From JAJPXI01 sp045595705 (GTDB lineage: Bacteria; Bacillota; Clostridia; Oscillospirales; Oscillospiraceae), in NCBI GenBank assembly GCA_045595705.1, contig JAZOBA010000005.1, positions 1-56,362 on the forward strand: a stretch of DNA of 56,362 bases, written 5' to 3'. The notes beneath the pieces were generated by a model. That model saw only the letters and a program-made list of their open reading frames with translations. It was not told where the DNA came from and ran no database searches. Each line of letters starts with the position of its first letter. Within the stretch, counting starts at the first letter, position 1. Positions 23,708-32,302 of this stretch are shown one piece after another. Both the position numbers and the translations under genes were made by a program.

Positions 23708-25624
23708 ATGGCAAAGAAACAGTTCAAAGCAGAATCCAAACGACTGATGGACCTGATGATCAATTCCATCTACACCCACAAGGAGATTTTTCTGCGTGAG
23801 ATTATCTCCAACGCCAGCGATGCGCTGGACAAATTGGCATACCGTGGACTGACCGACGATTCAGTCACGGTGAAACGCAAAGATTTGCAAATTACGCTGG
23901 TGCCCGATCAGGCAAGCCGCACCCTGACCGTTTCCGATAACGGTATTGGCATGAGCAAGGAAGATCTGGAGAACAATCTGGGTACCATTGCAAAGAGTGG
24001 TTCCCGTCAGTTCAAGGCCGATCTGACCGAGGGGGATAAGGCTGCCGACAAGATTGACGTTATCGGTCAGTTCGGCGTAGGATTCTATTCCGCCTTTATG
24101 GTGGCCGACAAGGTGACCGTGGTGTCCCGGGCTTACGGCAGTGATGAGGCTTGGCAGTGGGAATCGGCCGGTGCCGACGGATACACTGTTACCCCGGCAG
24201 AAAAAGCAACGCCCGGTACCAATATTGTCATGCATCTGAAAGAGGATGCCGAGGGCGAAAACTACGGCGAATATTTGGAACAGCGTGTCCTGTCCGGTCT
24301 GGTCAAGAAGTACTCTGATTATATTCACTATCCCATCCGCATGGAGATGGAAAACTCCCGCATGAAGGAGCGTCCCGCTGATGCCGGTGAGGACTACAAG
24401 CCTGAATGGGAGATTGTCAAGGAGTGGGAGACCCTCAACTCCATGGTGCCCCTGTGGCAGCGTCCCAAGAGCAAGGTCACCGAGGAGGAGTACAACGCCT
24501 TCTATAAGGAAAAGTTCGGTGACTGGGAAGACCCTCTGGCCGTTATTCACACCAGTGCTGAAGGTATGGTCAGCTACAAGGCCATGCTGTATATTCCTGC
24601 CCGTCCGCCCTTCGATTTCAACACCCGCGAGTATCAGCGCGGTCTGCAGCTGTACTCCTCCGGGGTGCTGATTATGGACAAGTGCTCCGATCTGGTGCCC
24701 GATTACTTCGGCTTTGTCAAGGGCGTGGTGGATTCTCCCGATTTCTCCCTGAACCTGTCCCGTGAAGTGCTGCAGCACGACCGCCAGCTGAAGATCATCG
24801 CCACCAACGTGGAGAAGAAGATCAAGGCTGAGCTGCTGCGCATGATGAAGGACGACCGGGAGAAGTATGAAAAGTTCTGGGCTTCCTTTGGCCGCAGCAT
24901 GAAGTACGGCGTGGTCAGCGACTATGGCGCGCACAAGGATGTACTCAAGGATCTGCTGCTGTTTTGGTCCTCCAAGGAGGGCAAGCTGATTTCTCTGAAC
25001 GAGTACAAGGACCGTATGCCCGCCAGCCAGCAGTATGTGTACTACGCATGGGCCGAAAGTGTGGACAAGGCTGAGCGCCTGCCTCAGGTGGAGCGCATCC
25101 GCGACGCCGGTTACGAGATTCTGTACCTGACCGAAGATGTGGACGAGTTTGTGGTGGGTGTTTTGGCCAATCTGGAGGGCAAAGCTTTCAAGAATGTGTC
25201 CGATGAGGACGCCCTGCCCCAGACCGACGAGGAAAAGGCGGCTGCCGACAAGAAAGCCGAGGACAACAAGGATGTTCTGGACTTTGTCAAGGAAACGCTG
25301 GGCGAGCGCATCAAGGAAGCCCGTGTGTCCCGAATCCTGAAGTCGGGCACAGTTTGCTTGACTGCCGATGGTCCTGTGACGCTGGAGATGGAGCGCTACT
25401 TCCGCAAGATGGGCAACGATGCCATGCCGGTCAAGGCCGAGCGGGTGCTGGAACTGAACGCCGTCTCGGGTGCTTTTGCCGCGCTGCGTGATGCTGTGGA
25501 CAACGATAAGGAGAAGGCTGCCAAGTATGCCGAGCTGCTGTATGCGCAGGCTCTGCTCATTGCCGACATTCCGCTGGAAGACCCCGCGGCCTACGCCGAA
25601 CTGGTGTGCAGCCTGATGGTCTGA
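23708..25624 (+). CDS. htpG: Hsp90-family molecular chaperone HtpG
   Basis: 638 residues, close to the E. coli length of 624. Bergerat-fold ATP site is intact: REIISNASDALDKL, DNGIGMSKEDL, and IGQFGVGFYSAFMV. Middle domain contains ARPPFDFNTREYQRGLQLYSSG-type sequence with LNLSREVLQ, and the C-terminal dimerisation domain is complete. It refolds or holds client proteins in the cytoplasm. The ATG follows AAAGGAGACGAAATCC. CIRCE control means repression by HrcA and release on heat shock. Confidence 0.97.
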   Translation: MAKKQFKAESKRLMDLMINSIYTHKEIFLREIISNASDALDKLAYRGLTDDSVTVKRKDLQITLVPDQASRTLTVSDNGIGMSKEDLENNLGTIAKSGSRQFKADLTEGDKAADKIDVIGQFGVGFYSAFMVADKVTVVSRAYGSDEAWQWESAGADGYTVTPAEKATPGTNIVMHLKEDAEGENYGEYLEQRVLSGLVKKYSDYIHYPIRMEMENSRMKERPADAGEDYKPEWEIVKEWETLNSMVPLWQRPKSKVTEEEYNAFYKEKFGDWEDPLAVIHTSAEGMVSYKAMLYIPARPPFDFNTREYQRGLQLYSSGVLIMDKCSDLVPDYFGFVKGVVDSPDFSLNLSREVLQHDRQLKIIATNVEKKIKAELLRMMKDDREKYEKFWASFGRSMKYGVVSDYGAHKDVLKDLLLFWSSKEGKLISLNEYKDRMPASQQYVYYAWAESVDKAERLPQVERIRDAGYEILYLTEDVDEFVVGVLANLEGKAFKNVSDEDALPQTDEEKAAADKKAEDNKDVLDFVKETLGERIKEARVSRILKSGTVCLTADGPVTLEMERYFRKMGNDAMPVKAERVLELNAVSGAFAALRDAVDNDKEKAAKYAELLYAQALLIADIPLEDPAAYAELVCSLMV

Positions 25625-25640
25625 TATTAAGATGAAAACA

Positions 25641-25669
25641 ACGCCCGGAAGATTCCGGGCGTGGTTTTT
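25641..25669 (+). terminator. htpG terminator
   Basis: ACGCCCGGAA pairs with TTCCGGGCGT around GAT, followed by GGTTTTT. Confidence 0.9.
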
Positions 25670-25759
25670 GCCGATTTGTAACCTTTTGTGCCTTGCTTTT
25701 CCGTATGTGGAGCAGGTAGTATAGGAATGGAAGAATCCTTTGTAGAAAAGGAGCCGCTT

Positions 25760-26503
25760 ATGAAAAAATACAGTGCTGTTTTGATTTTAGCCGCCCTGCT
25801 GACTGTGCTCTGCCTTGGACTGACTGCCTGCAGAGAAAAGCCGGGGGCGGAGACCGCCCCGACAACCCAGCCGACCCCGTCGGCAGTCCAGACGCCCGCC
25901 GTGGAGCCCGCACCTACGCCGGAATTCACGCCCGCACCGACGCCCACGCCTGAGGTATCGGCCCAGCCGACCCCAACCGCCGAACCCACGCCCCTGCAGG
26001 GGGAATGTTATACCCTAAATGCCGGCGGATGGGAACTGACGCTGGCGGTGGAGGCCCAAAAGCTGCCCGATTGGGATTATTACCGGGTGAATACCCTGAA
26101 GGTGTATGACGGCAGTCAGCTGCTGAGCACCACCGACACCACCGCGCTAAAATACGAGGGAGACTATCTGTTTGACGGGGCTTTTTTCCTGCGTGGCGAA
26201 CTGGCCTTTTGGAATCCCCTTGTGGGCGATTTCAACTTTGACGGGTTTGACGACCTGTGCCTAATGGCCACCGATGGAACGCCCAAAAACATGCCCTTCG
26301 CTTACTTCCTGTGGAATCAGGAGCAGCAGCGGCTGGACTTTTCCTTTGTGCTGGCCAACCCGCTGACGGTGGATGCCGAAAACCGTACTCTGGTCGAATG
26401 TGTCGTCGGCCCGGCGGGTACTTATGAGGATTTTAACACCTATCAGTTTGATGAGCAGGGCAAATTGACGCTGATATCCACCCGGCGCGTGGAGTGGGGC
26501 TGA
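25760..26503 (+). CDS. Putative lipoprotein with Pro/Thr-rich linker and a calcium-loop-like motif
   Basis: 247 residues from ATG at 25760 after AAGGAGCCGCTT. A lipoprotein signal ends in LGLTAC with the lipid-attachment cysteine near residue 24. Residues about 28-78 form a proline/threonine-rich repetitive linker (PAPTPEFTPAPTPTPEV), typical of a spacer through the cell wall. The folded part ends in a DFNFDGFDD motif followed by a WNQEQQRLDF segment, like XAC2610 or FG-GAP-type domains that bind calcium. Function unknown. It stands alone between two terminators. Confidence 0.8.
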   Translation: MKKYSAVLILAALLTVLCLGLTACREKPGAETAPTTQPTPSAVQTPAVEPAPTPEFTPAPTPTPEVSAQPTPTAEPTPLQGECYTLNAGGWELTLAVEAQKLPDWDYYRVNTLKVYDGSQLLSTTDTTALKYEGDYLFDGAFFLRGELAFWNPLVGDFNFDGFDDLCLMATDGTPKNMPFAYFLWNQEQQRLDFSFVLANPLTVDAENRTLVECVVGPAGTYEDFNTYQFDEQGKLTLISTRRVEWG

Positions 26504-26526
26504 AACAGCAAAATACGGAAAATAGT

Positions 26527-26562
26527 GGAGGGAGAAGGCAATTGCCGTCTCCCTCCGTTTTT
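26527..26562 (+). terminator. Terminator of the lipoprotein gene
   Basis: GGAGGGAGA pairs with TCTCCCTCC around a 12-base loop containing GGCAATTGCC, then T5. Confidence 0.85.
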
Positions 26563-26570
26563 GTATCAAC

Positions 26571-27014
26571 TTATTCCACCACGACGGTGCCGTCTTCTTT
26601 GACGGTGATGCTCATGCCGTCCTTGACGTAGTCCAAAAACTCGTCGCCCAGGCTGTCCACCACGGGCATCTGGATGTTGGGGCACCAGACCGAAGCCAGA
26701 ATGGAGCCGGCGGCAGCCAGCGAGTCGATGGGCTTGCTGAACAGCATGCAGGCGGGCTGGCGGCCCATGGCACAGGCGCAGTAGATGACCAGGCCGCCGG
26801 TGGTGGAGCCGATGGTTTGGGGCAGGCACAGGGCCTTGCCGGCCAGCTCCTTGCCGTGCAGGTCGGGGTTATTCTGGTCGCCGCAGGTGGCCTTCTTATC
26901 GCCGAACTGCAGAGCGCCCTGCAGGGATGCCAGCGTATTAAAACCGCTGTGGGTGACCACTGCTTCAGCAGTTACTGTGCCGGGGGCAATGATGCGTCCT
27001 TTGAATTCTTTCAT
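26571..27014 (-). CDS. Aconitase X swivel-domain (small) subunit
   Basis: 147 residues, DUF126 type. It is the swivel domain of an aconitase-superfamily enzyme encoded as a separate chain: KEFKGRIIAPGTVTAEAVVTH at the start, the conserved GKALCLPQTIGSTTGGLVIYC-region (shown by GSTTGG) in the middle. It starts one base after the large-subunit stop codon, so the two are translationally coupled. Split-chain aconitase X of bacteria has been characterised as cis-3-hydroxy-L-proline dehydratase, whereas archaeal forms are mevalonate 5-phosphate dehydratases; the first is more likely here. Confidence 0.87.
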   Translation of the reverse strand: MKEFKGRIIAPGTVTAEAVVTHSGFNTLASLQGALQFGDKKATCGDQNNPDLHGKELAGKALCLPQTIGSTTGGLVIYCACAMGRQPACMLFSKPIDSLAAAGSILASVWCPNIQMPVVDSLGDEFLDYVKDGMSITVKEDGTVVVE

Positions 27015-27015
27015 C

Positions 27016-28296
27016 TCAGTTGCCTCCCTTGGTAATCTTGGCCAGAATTTCGGCCTCGGTGTAATAACGGGCGGTGGTGTAGGTGCGCAGTTTATTGGAA
27101 GAAGTCATGACGGGCATGGACTTGCACAGAGGGTTGTTCATGTACATCAGGGGGCAGATGTAGCTGAGGATGACGCCGGTGGCCTTCAGACGCTCAGCAT
27201 ACTCGGTCTGTTCGAACTCTTTCTTGACAGCGGGAGCGGTGGTGAAGACGGTAGGGATGAGTACCTTCTTATTGCCGGCGGCCTTCAGACCCTCTTCCAC
27301 GGCGAGGGTCCAGTCCTTCAGCTGCTGCAAACTCATGTGGGGGCAGCCCACAAAGCACAGCTTGGGCTGGGCGTCGGGATTCTTCCACATGACGGGGTAA
27401 TCGGCCTTGGTTTGAGCCAGCACCTCGTCGGTGACGATAAAGGTCTTTACGTTATCGCAAAGCAGGGCACCGCCCAGCTCCTTGGCTTCGGGGGTCAGGT
27501 TTTCCATATGGTACAGACCCACGGCACCGTTGGATGCGGTGGCAGCACCGAAATCCTTCAGATAGGCGCAGTTTTCATCGTTCAGTTCATTACCCAGCCA
27601 CTTATCCATGCCCACGATATAGGGCACGTCCTCCATGACCTTCATGCCGATGGCGCTGCCCAGCAGCTGTGCTTCAGGTTTTTCGGTGGTTTCCACCTTG
27701 ACCAGCCAAGTGGCTTTGCGGCCCTCGTCGGTCAGCAGACCGAAGTAGGGTACGAAACCGGCGATGGAGCCCATGATGTCCATGATGCCGGAGTTACGGT
27801 TGCAGCGTGCGCCCAGCACCGAGTTGGCGTATACCACAGCAGAGGATTCGGCCCAGCTGAGCACCTCGCCCTTGGCCGGCTTGTTGCCTACCTGATCCAG
27901 ATAGCAGGCGCAGGTAAAGGCGTTGTCATCCATGAGACCCAGCTGCTTGAGTTGCTCCTCATAGGACTCCTGAGTGGAGTACATGAACTTGTTGAACACG
28001 AACTTCTGCAGGAAGTTGGCAGGCACATTGGGATCCACAGGGCGGGGGTCCACTGAGAACTGCTGGCCGGACAGAGCGCCGGCGTCGATGAGCTGCTGCA
28101 TCAGTTCAAAGACGGGGGTCATCATCTTCAGACCGAAGGATGTGACCAGATGATTGTACTTACTGGTAACCGGTACCATTTTTTCAGCGCCAAAGGCTTC
28201 GCCATACATGACCAGAGTTTTCATGACTTTGGCCATGACTTCACCCTTTTCGCCGTCCAGAATGGCCTGCTGCTCGGGCGTTAAATACATTGCCAT
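27016..28296 (-). CDS. Aconitase X catalytic (large) subunit, probable hydroxyproline-type dehydratase
   Basis: 426 residues, DUF521 family, beginning MYLTPEQQAILDGEKGE, a common family opening. Conserved stretches include the Tyr-rich VVYANSVLGARCNRNSG and LCFVGCPHMSLQQL, which carry the cysteines and serine used for the iron-sulfur cluster and substrate in the family. ATG follows TTAGGAGGAAACCCTT on the minus strand. With the following small subunit it forms a dehydratase. Neighbouring enoate-reductase-like enzyme upstream in the same direction suggests a shared catabolic route, but a 190-base hairpin-rich gap lies between. Confidence 0.87.
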   Translation of the reverse strand: MAMYLTPEQQAILDGEKGEVMAKVMKTLVMYGEAFGAEKMVPVTSKYNHLVTSFGLKMMTPVFELMQQLIDAGALSGQQFSVDPRPVDPNVPANFLQKFVFNKFMYSTQESYEEQLKQLGLMDDNAFTCACYLDQVGNKPAKGEVLSWAESSAVVYANSVLGARCNRNSGIMDIMGSIAGFVPYFGLLTDEGRKATWLVKVETTEKPEAQLLGSAIGMKVMEDVPYIVGMDKWLGNELNDENCAYLKDFGAATASNGAVGLYHMENLTPEAKELGGALLCDNVKTFIVTDEVLAQTKADYPVMWKNPDAQPKLCFVGCPHMSLQQLKDWTLAVEEGLKAAGNKKVLIPTVFTTAPAVKKEFEQTEYAERLKATGVILSYICPLMYMNNPLCKSMPVMTSSNKLRTYTTARYYTEAEILAKITKGGN

Positions 28297-28486
28297 AAGG
28301 GTTTCCTCCTAATTTAAAATACCTCGTAGAGTTCGCACCGTCAGGTGCGAAGAAAATCAGATCCTGTATTTTCGGGCGACACGCGCGTCCGGAAAAACAC
28401 TTCTCAGGCCGCAAACGTGCGAGCGCAGCGAGTGCGCTGCCGCGGACTGCAAACATTCAAACAAGTGACATAGTCACTTGTTTGAA
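28297..28486 (-). repeat. Hairpin-rich spacer between flavoenzyme and aconitase X genes
   Basis: A perfect inverted repeat at 28452-28484 (ATTCAAACAAGTGAC with GTCACTTGTTTGAAT around TAT) sits at the stop codon of the upstream gene, and a second at 28331-28350 (TTCGCACC/GGTGCGAA around GTCA) precedes the aconitase X ribosome site. The middle is GC-rich (GCGAGCGCAGCGAGTGCGC). Neither hairpin has a strong T run on the minus strand, so partial termination or mRNA processing is likely. No gene is seen. Confidence 0.65.
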
Positions 28487-30547
28487 TTAAATTTTCATAC
28501 AGACATCCCAGGCTCCCCAGATGACGGTGCGCAGGTTGCCCACCTTGGCAGCGTCGCCCACGATGTGGACTGTTTTGCTCTTTTCAGCCAGCGGTTTGCT
28601 CTTGTAGCCTACGGACAGAATGACGCTGTCGGAGGGGATATCAAAGACATTGCCTTCCTTATCAGCTACGGTGACGGCGCCGTCCTTGATCTCCTTCAGA
28701 CCGGTTTCCAGATGGACGGGGACCTGATTGGCCTCAAAGAAATCACGCAGGAAGCTGGTGTTGGCCAGGCAGACACCCTTGGTGACGATCAGATCGTCCA
28801 TCATCTCTACGATGGTGGGCTTCTTGCCCTGCAGGTACAGTTCGTAAGCAATCTCGCAGCCGGTCAGACCGCCGCCGATGATGGTGACGTTCTCGCCCAC
28901 CTCTTGCTTGCCCAGCAGGAAGTCCACCGCCTGAATGCCCTTTTCGATGCCGGGCACGGGGATGCGGTTGGGGGTGGAGCCGGTGGCAATGATCACTTTG
29001 TCGGCGCCCAAAGCGGCAACGTCGGTGACCTCGGTGTTCAGTTTGACCTCGATGGGGTACTTGGTCAGTTCACGCTTGTACCATGCGATCAAATCACGGT
29101 CCTTTTCCTTGAAGGAGGGGGCTGCTGCAGCGATGAACACACCGCCCAGCTCACCGGACTTTTCGTACAGAGTGACCTTGTGGCCGCGCTTGGCCAGCAC
29201 CAGCGCAGACTCCATACCGCCGATGCCGCCGCCGATAACGGCAACGTGCTTGACCTTCTTGGCGGGATCGAGATGGTATTTCTTGCTCTGCATGGTCAGG
29301 GGGTTCAGAGCGCAGCGGGCCAGACCCATGGTGTCGGTCAGATCCTGGGTGTTGGCATGGCCCTTGGACTTGGAGAAGTTGAAGCAGCCTGCATGACAGC
29401 AGATACAGGGCTTGATGTCCTCCAGACGGTCCTCGATCAGCTTGGTGACCCACTCGGGGTCGGTCAGGAACTGACGGGCAACGCCCACGCCGTCAATGCG
29501 GCCCTCGGCCACCGCCTGGGCGCCCACATCGGGCTCCATACGGCCGGCACAGACCACCGGGATGTCCACAAACTGCTTGATGTGAGCCACGTCATCCAGA
29601 TTGCAGTTTTGGGGCATGTACATGGGGGGATGGGCCCAGTACCAGGAATCGTAAGTACCGTTGTCGGCATTGAGCATGTCATAGCCGGCATCCTGCAGAT
29701 ACTTGGCGGCACGCTCGGATTCCTCCATGTTGCGGCCCAGTTCGGGAGCGTTATCACCGGGGACAATGCCCTTGGCAAAGCCTTTCAACTTGGATTCCAC
29801 ACTGTAACGAAGGGAGACGGGGAAGTCCTGACCGCAGCGTTCCTTGATGGCCTTGACTACTTCAGCGGCAAAGCGATAGCGATTTTCAAAGGAACCGCCG
29901 TACTCATCGGTACGCTTGTTGAAGAATTCAATGGCAAATTGGTCCAGCAGATAGCCCTCGTGTACCGCGTGAACTTCCACGCCGTCCACGCCGGCGTCCT
30001 TGCACAGTTTGGCGGTTTTGGCAAAGGCCTCGATAATCTCGTGAATCTGCTCCACGGTCATTTCGGGACAGATAATGTCCTCGGCCCAGCGGGAGGGTTG
30101 GGGACTGGGGCTGGCCAGTTCGTGGCTGGTGTCAAGGATGGGCTTGACGATGGCACGGGTAAACTTGTTCTTGTGCAGGGGAGCCACCAATTCGGTAATG
30201 GCCCAGCTGCGGCCCATACCGGCGGTCAGCTGGACAAACAGTTTGGCCCCCGTCTTGTGGATCTCGTCCATGAATTCTTTCAGATCCTCAAACATTTTGG
30301 GGTTCTGCCACAGCCACTTGCCCCAAAAAGTGTCACGCAGGGGAGCGATACCGGGAATGATCAGGCCGACGTTGTTGTTGGCGCGCTCCAGAAACAGTTT
30401 GGCGGCTTCTCTGTCGAATTTGCAGCCGGTCAGTTCAAACCAGCCGAACAGGGACGTGCCGCCCATGGGACACATGACAATGCGGTTTTTAATCTCCACA
30501 TTGCCGATTTTCCACGGGGTAAAGAGGGCTTCGTATTTTGCGTCCAT
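28487..30547 (-). CDS. Old-yellow-enzyme/2-enoate reductase-like iron-sulfur flavoprotein
   Basis: 686 residues from ATG at 30547, seven bases after AAGGGAG; a longer frame-open start is inside the promoter. Order of parts: FMN-binding TIM barrel (about 1-370; FTPWKIGNVEIKNRIVMCPM, then VDGVEVHAVHEGYLLDQF with the paired active-site histidine position), a 4Fe-4S motif (CCHAGCF...C), then an FAD/NAD(P) domain (VAVIGGGIGGMESALVLAKRG and TIIGGGLTGCEIAYELY). Relatives are 2-enoate reductase, 2,4-dienoyl-CoA reductase FadH and bile-acid BaiCD/BaiH, which reduce activated carbon-carbon double bonds. Exact substrate unknown. Adjacent aconitase X could provide an unsaturated product. Confidence 0.87.
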   Translation of the reverse strand: MDAKYEALFTPWKIGNVEIKNRIVMCPMGGTSLFGWFELTGCKFDREAAKLFLERANNNVGLIIPGIAPLRDTFWGKWLWQNPKMFEDLKEFMDEIHKTGAKLFVQLTAGMGRSWAITELVAPLHKNKFTRAIVKPILDTSHELASPSPQPSRWAEDIICPEMTVEQIHEIIEAFAKTAKLCKDAGVDGVEVHAVHEGYLLDQFAIEFFNKRTDEYGGSFENRYRFAAEVVKAIKERCGQDFPVSLRYSVESKLKGFAKGIVPGDNAPELGRNMEESERAAKYLQDAGYDMLNADNGTYDSWYWAHPPMYMPQNCNLDDVAHIKQFVDIPVVCAGRMEPDVGAQAVAEGRIDGVGVARQFLTDPEWVTKLIEDRLEDIKPCICCHAGCFNFSKSKGHANTQDLTDTMGLARCALNPLTMQSKKYHLDPAKKVKHVAVIGGGIGGMESALVLAKRGHKVTLYEKSGELGGVFIAAAAPSFKEKDRDLIAWYKRELTKYPIEVKLNTEVTDVAALGADKVIIATGSTPNRIPVPGIEKGIQAVDFLLGKQEVGENVTIIGGGLTGCEIAYELYLQGKKPTIVEMMDDLIVTKGVCLANTSFLRDFFEANQVPVHLETGLKEIKDGAVTVADKEGNVFDIPSDSVILSVGYKSKPLAEKSKTVHIVGDAAKVGNLRTVIWGAWDVCMKI

Positions 30548-30579
30548 ATCTGAAATCTCCCTTTCCAATCGTTGTTGTG

Positions 30580-30594
30580 AATTGTCTGACAATT
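30580..30594 (-). promoter_or_regulatory. Operator-like palindrome in the flavoenzyme leader
   Basis: AATTGTC, one base, GACAATT: a perfect dyad between the predicted transcription start and the ribosome site. The binding protein is not identifiable. Confidence 0.5.
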
Positions 30595-30623
30595 TTGTTT
30601 TAATTTCAAAAAATCTAAAAGAT

Positions 30624-30652
30624 ATTATACGACCGGAACCGTTGGAAATCAA
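30624..30652 (-). promoter_or_regulatory. Promoter of the flavoenzyme-aconitase X group
   Basis: On the minus strand TTGATT (30652-30647), 17 bases, TATAAT (30629-30624). Confidence 0.8.
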
Positions 30653-30663
30653 CTATTTCAAAA

Positions 30664-30701
30664 AAAGGCACCGATCTTACAACAAAAGATCGATGCCCTT
30701 T
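30664..30701 (-). terminator. Terminator of the plsC-like/PAP2 operon
   Basis: AAGGGCATCGATCTT pairs with AAGATCGGTGCCTTT on the minus strand, with an extended T run after it. Confidence 0.85.
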
Positions 30702-30733
30702 CGACAAAGAAAACGGGAAGCGGGTTTTAAGTG

Positions 30734-31420
30734 TTACGTGCTGGGCTGCTTTTTAAAAATGGTACGATACCGTGATTTCCCAAAGACAAGAATTTCAGCG
30801 AGAATACATACCGGGATGGCGGCAAAAAAGTCCACGATGGAGTGCTGTTTGACGAAAGCTGTGGATGCGCAGATCAGAACTGCGGCGATGACAACGGACG
30901 GTTTTACCCACCGCGGTATATTTTTTTCGCTGAGCCAGACCGAGGCAATGCCGATGGAGTAGGCACAGTGGAGGGAGGGACACACGCCGGTGTTGGTATC
31001 CACGGAGTAGATAAACCCAAGCAGCTGTGTGAATACATTGTCATTGACGAAGCTCTCCGGGCGCAGGTCCTGCCGGTTGGGATATACGATATAGACGATC
31101 ATAGCGACAACTTGTGTAATGATGATGTATTTCTGCAGGTTCTTAAAGTTTTCCGGGTTGTAGAACATGAAATACAAAAGGGAGATCACGATCAGTGCGT
31201 ACCAGAATACATAGGGAATCAGAAAGTATTCGCAAAAAGGAATCAGATCATCCAGTGGACTGTGGATTACATGGCAGCGCTCGGCAGGAATCAGATTTTC
31301 GGTCAGGAAATAGGCAATAAAATAACCTACCCATCCGAGCAGCCACTTCAGATGGGAAAAACGGGGATCGTTGAGCTTGGAAAGACGAAATTCCCGATAA
31401 TTAACAACAGGTTGTTTCAA
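30734..31420 (-). CDS. PAP2-family membrane phosphatase
   Basis: 228 residues with about six membrane segments. The phosphatase motif set is present in part: CPSLHCAYS (conserved PSLH) and AFVKQHSIVDFFAA (KQHSIVD, catalytic histidine). Such proteins remove phosphate from lipid phosphates; related inositol-phosphorylceramide-synthase-like forms transfer head groups. The start codon overlaps the stop of the acyltransferase gene by four bases (ATGA), implying coupled translation and a joint role in lipid synthesis, for example phosphatidate to diacylglycerol. That role is inference. Confidence 0.85.
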   Translation of the reverse strand: MKQPVVNYREFRLSKLNDPRFSHLKWLLGWVGYFIAYFLTENLIPAERCHVIHSPLDDLIPFCEYFLIPYVFWYALIVISLLYFMFYNPENFKNLQKYIIITQVVAMIVYIVYPNRQDLRPESFVNDNVFTQLLGFIYSVDTNTGVCPSLHCAYSIGIASVWLSEKNIPRWVKPSVVIAAVLICASTAFVKQHSIVDFFAAIPVCILAEILVFGKSRYRTIFKKQPST

Positions 31421-32196
31421 GTGTGCTCGCCTTCTTTTCGGAGAATATTGGTGGGGTATTTCTTCTTTGAAATGTTGTTGTAAGGTACTACGGTGTGGTG
31501 GGGCAAAGCTTCAGCCATGCAGGTGATCTCGGCCATCAAATAGTCACAGATGCGCCGACGCTCCAGTTCTTTGGGGTTGTCGGGACAGAACGTGATGGGG
31601 GGACCAAAGTATACTTTTTTCAGACTGGGGGCCACGTACATGGGAATGAACTGCAGGGGGGTGTCGGAACGGCGCTTGTAAAGCCGGGCAATATCCACAA
31701 ACCCCTCCTGGAACTGGTTGATGATGTGGTTGTGCGGTTGGTCGTGTTCGGGGAAGACTACAACTTTAGCACCGTCTGCCAGTGCGCTGACCGTCTGGCG
31801 GAATGTATTTAATACATGAGAATCTCTGTATACGCCGATGATATGGGGTTGGTTAAAGATCCCAACGGCAATGGGCGCGATGACGGAAGAAAGAAGTTTA
31901 TAGAACCAGCGGATCCCTTTGGGTTTGGAACTCCAGAAATCCCGATAAGCATAAGAGGGAACATCCTTCAGATGCATCATTTCGCCGGCGCACCAGATGG
32001 AGCGCTTTTCGGGAATATACAGGTCACCGATGATGGGTCCGTTCATCTGGGCGTGGTTGCTGACCAGCAGGCAAGGCCCGACGGGAATGTTCTCCGCGCC
32101 GACCAACGTGATTTTAGGGTAAAAGAGACGGACAAGTCGACGGACGATGGAGTAAACGATATGAAAAATGGGGTTTTGTTTTGCTTTGTGTTCCAT
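31417..32196 (-). CDS. PlsC-like lysophospholipid acyltransferase
   Basis: 259 residues. An acyltransferase block I is visible as VSNHAQMNGPIIGDLY: the catalytic histidine of NHxxxxD is present, but the expected aspartate position is glycine. Block III appears as VVFPEHDQPHN instead of FPEGTRS. The acyl-acceptor region IPMYVAPSLKKVYFGPPI resembles block IV. One N-terminal hydrophobic segment is seen. Expected reaction is acylation of lysophosphatidate at the membrane; the altered motif means a different acceptor or weaker activity is possible. First gene of a two-gene operon with PAP2. Confidence 0.78.
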   Translation of the reverse strand: MEHKAKQNPIFHIVYSIVRRLVRLFYPKITLVGAENIPVGPCLLVSNHAQMNGPIIGDLYIPEKRSIWCAGEMMHLKDVPSYAYRDFWSSKPKGIRWFYKLLSSVIAPIAVGIFNQPHIIGVYRDSHVLNTFRQTVSALADGAKVVVFPEHDQPHNHIINQFQEGFVDIARLYKRRSDTPLQFIPMYVAPSLKKVYFGPPITFCPDNPKELERRRICDYLMAEITCMAEALPHHTVVPYNNISKKKYPTNILRKEGEHT

Positions 32197-32302
32197 AGGG
32201 ATTCACCGTTTCGATATGTGTTTTTTGATTTCTGTTATGTCTGCCCTGTGCGGAGCGTTTGTATGATGAAACCCGACCCGCATAGTGTGGGCCGGGTGTG
32301 GA

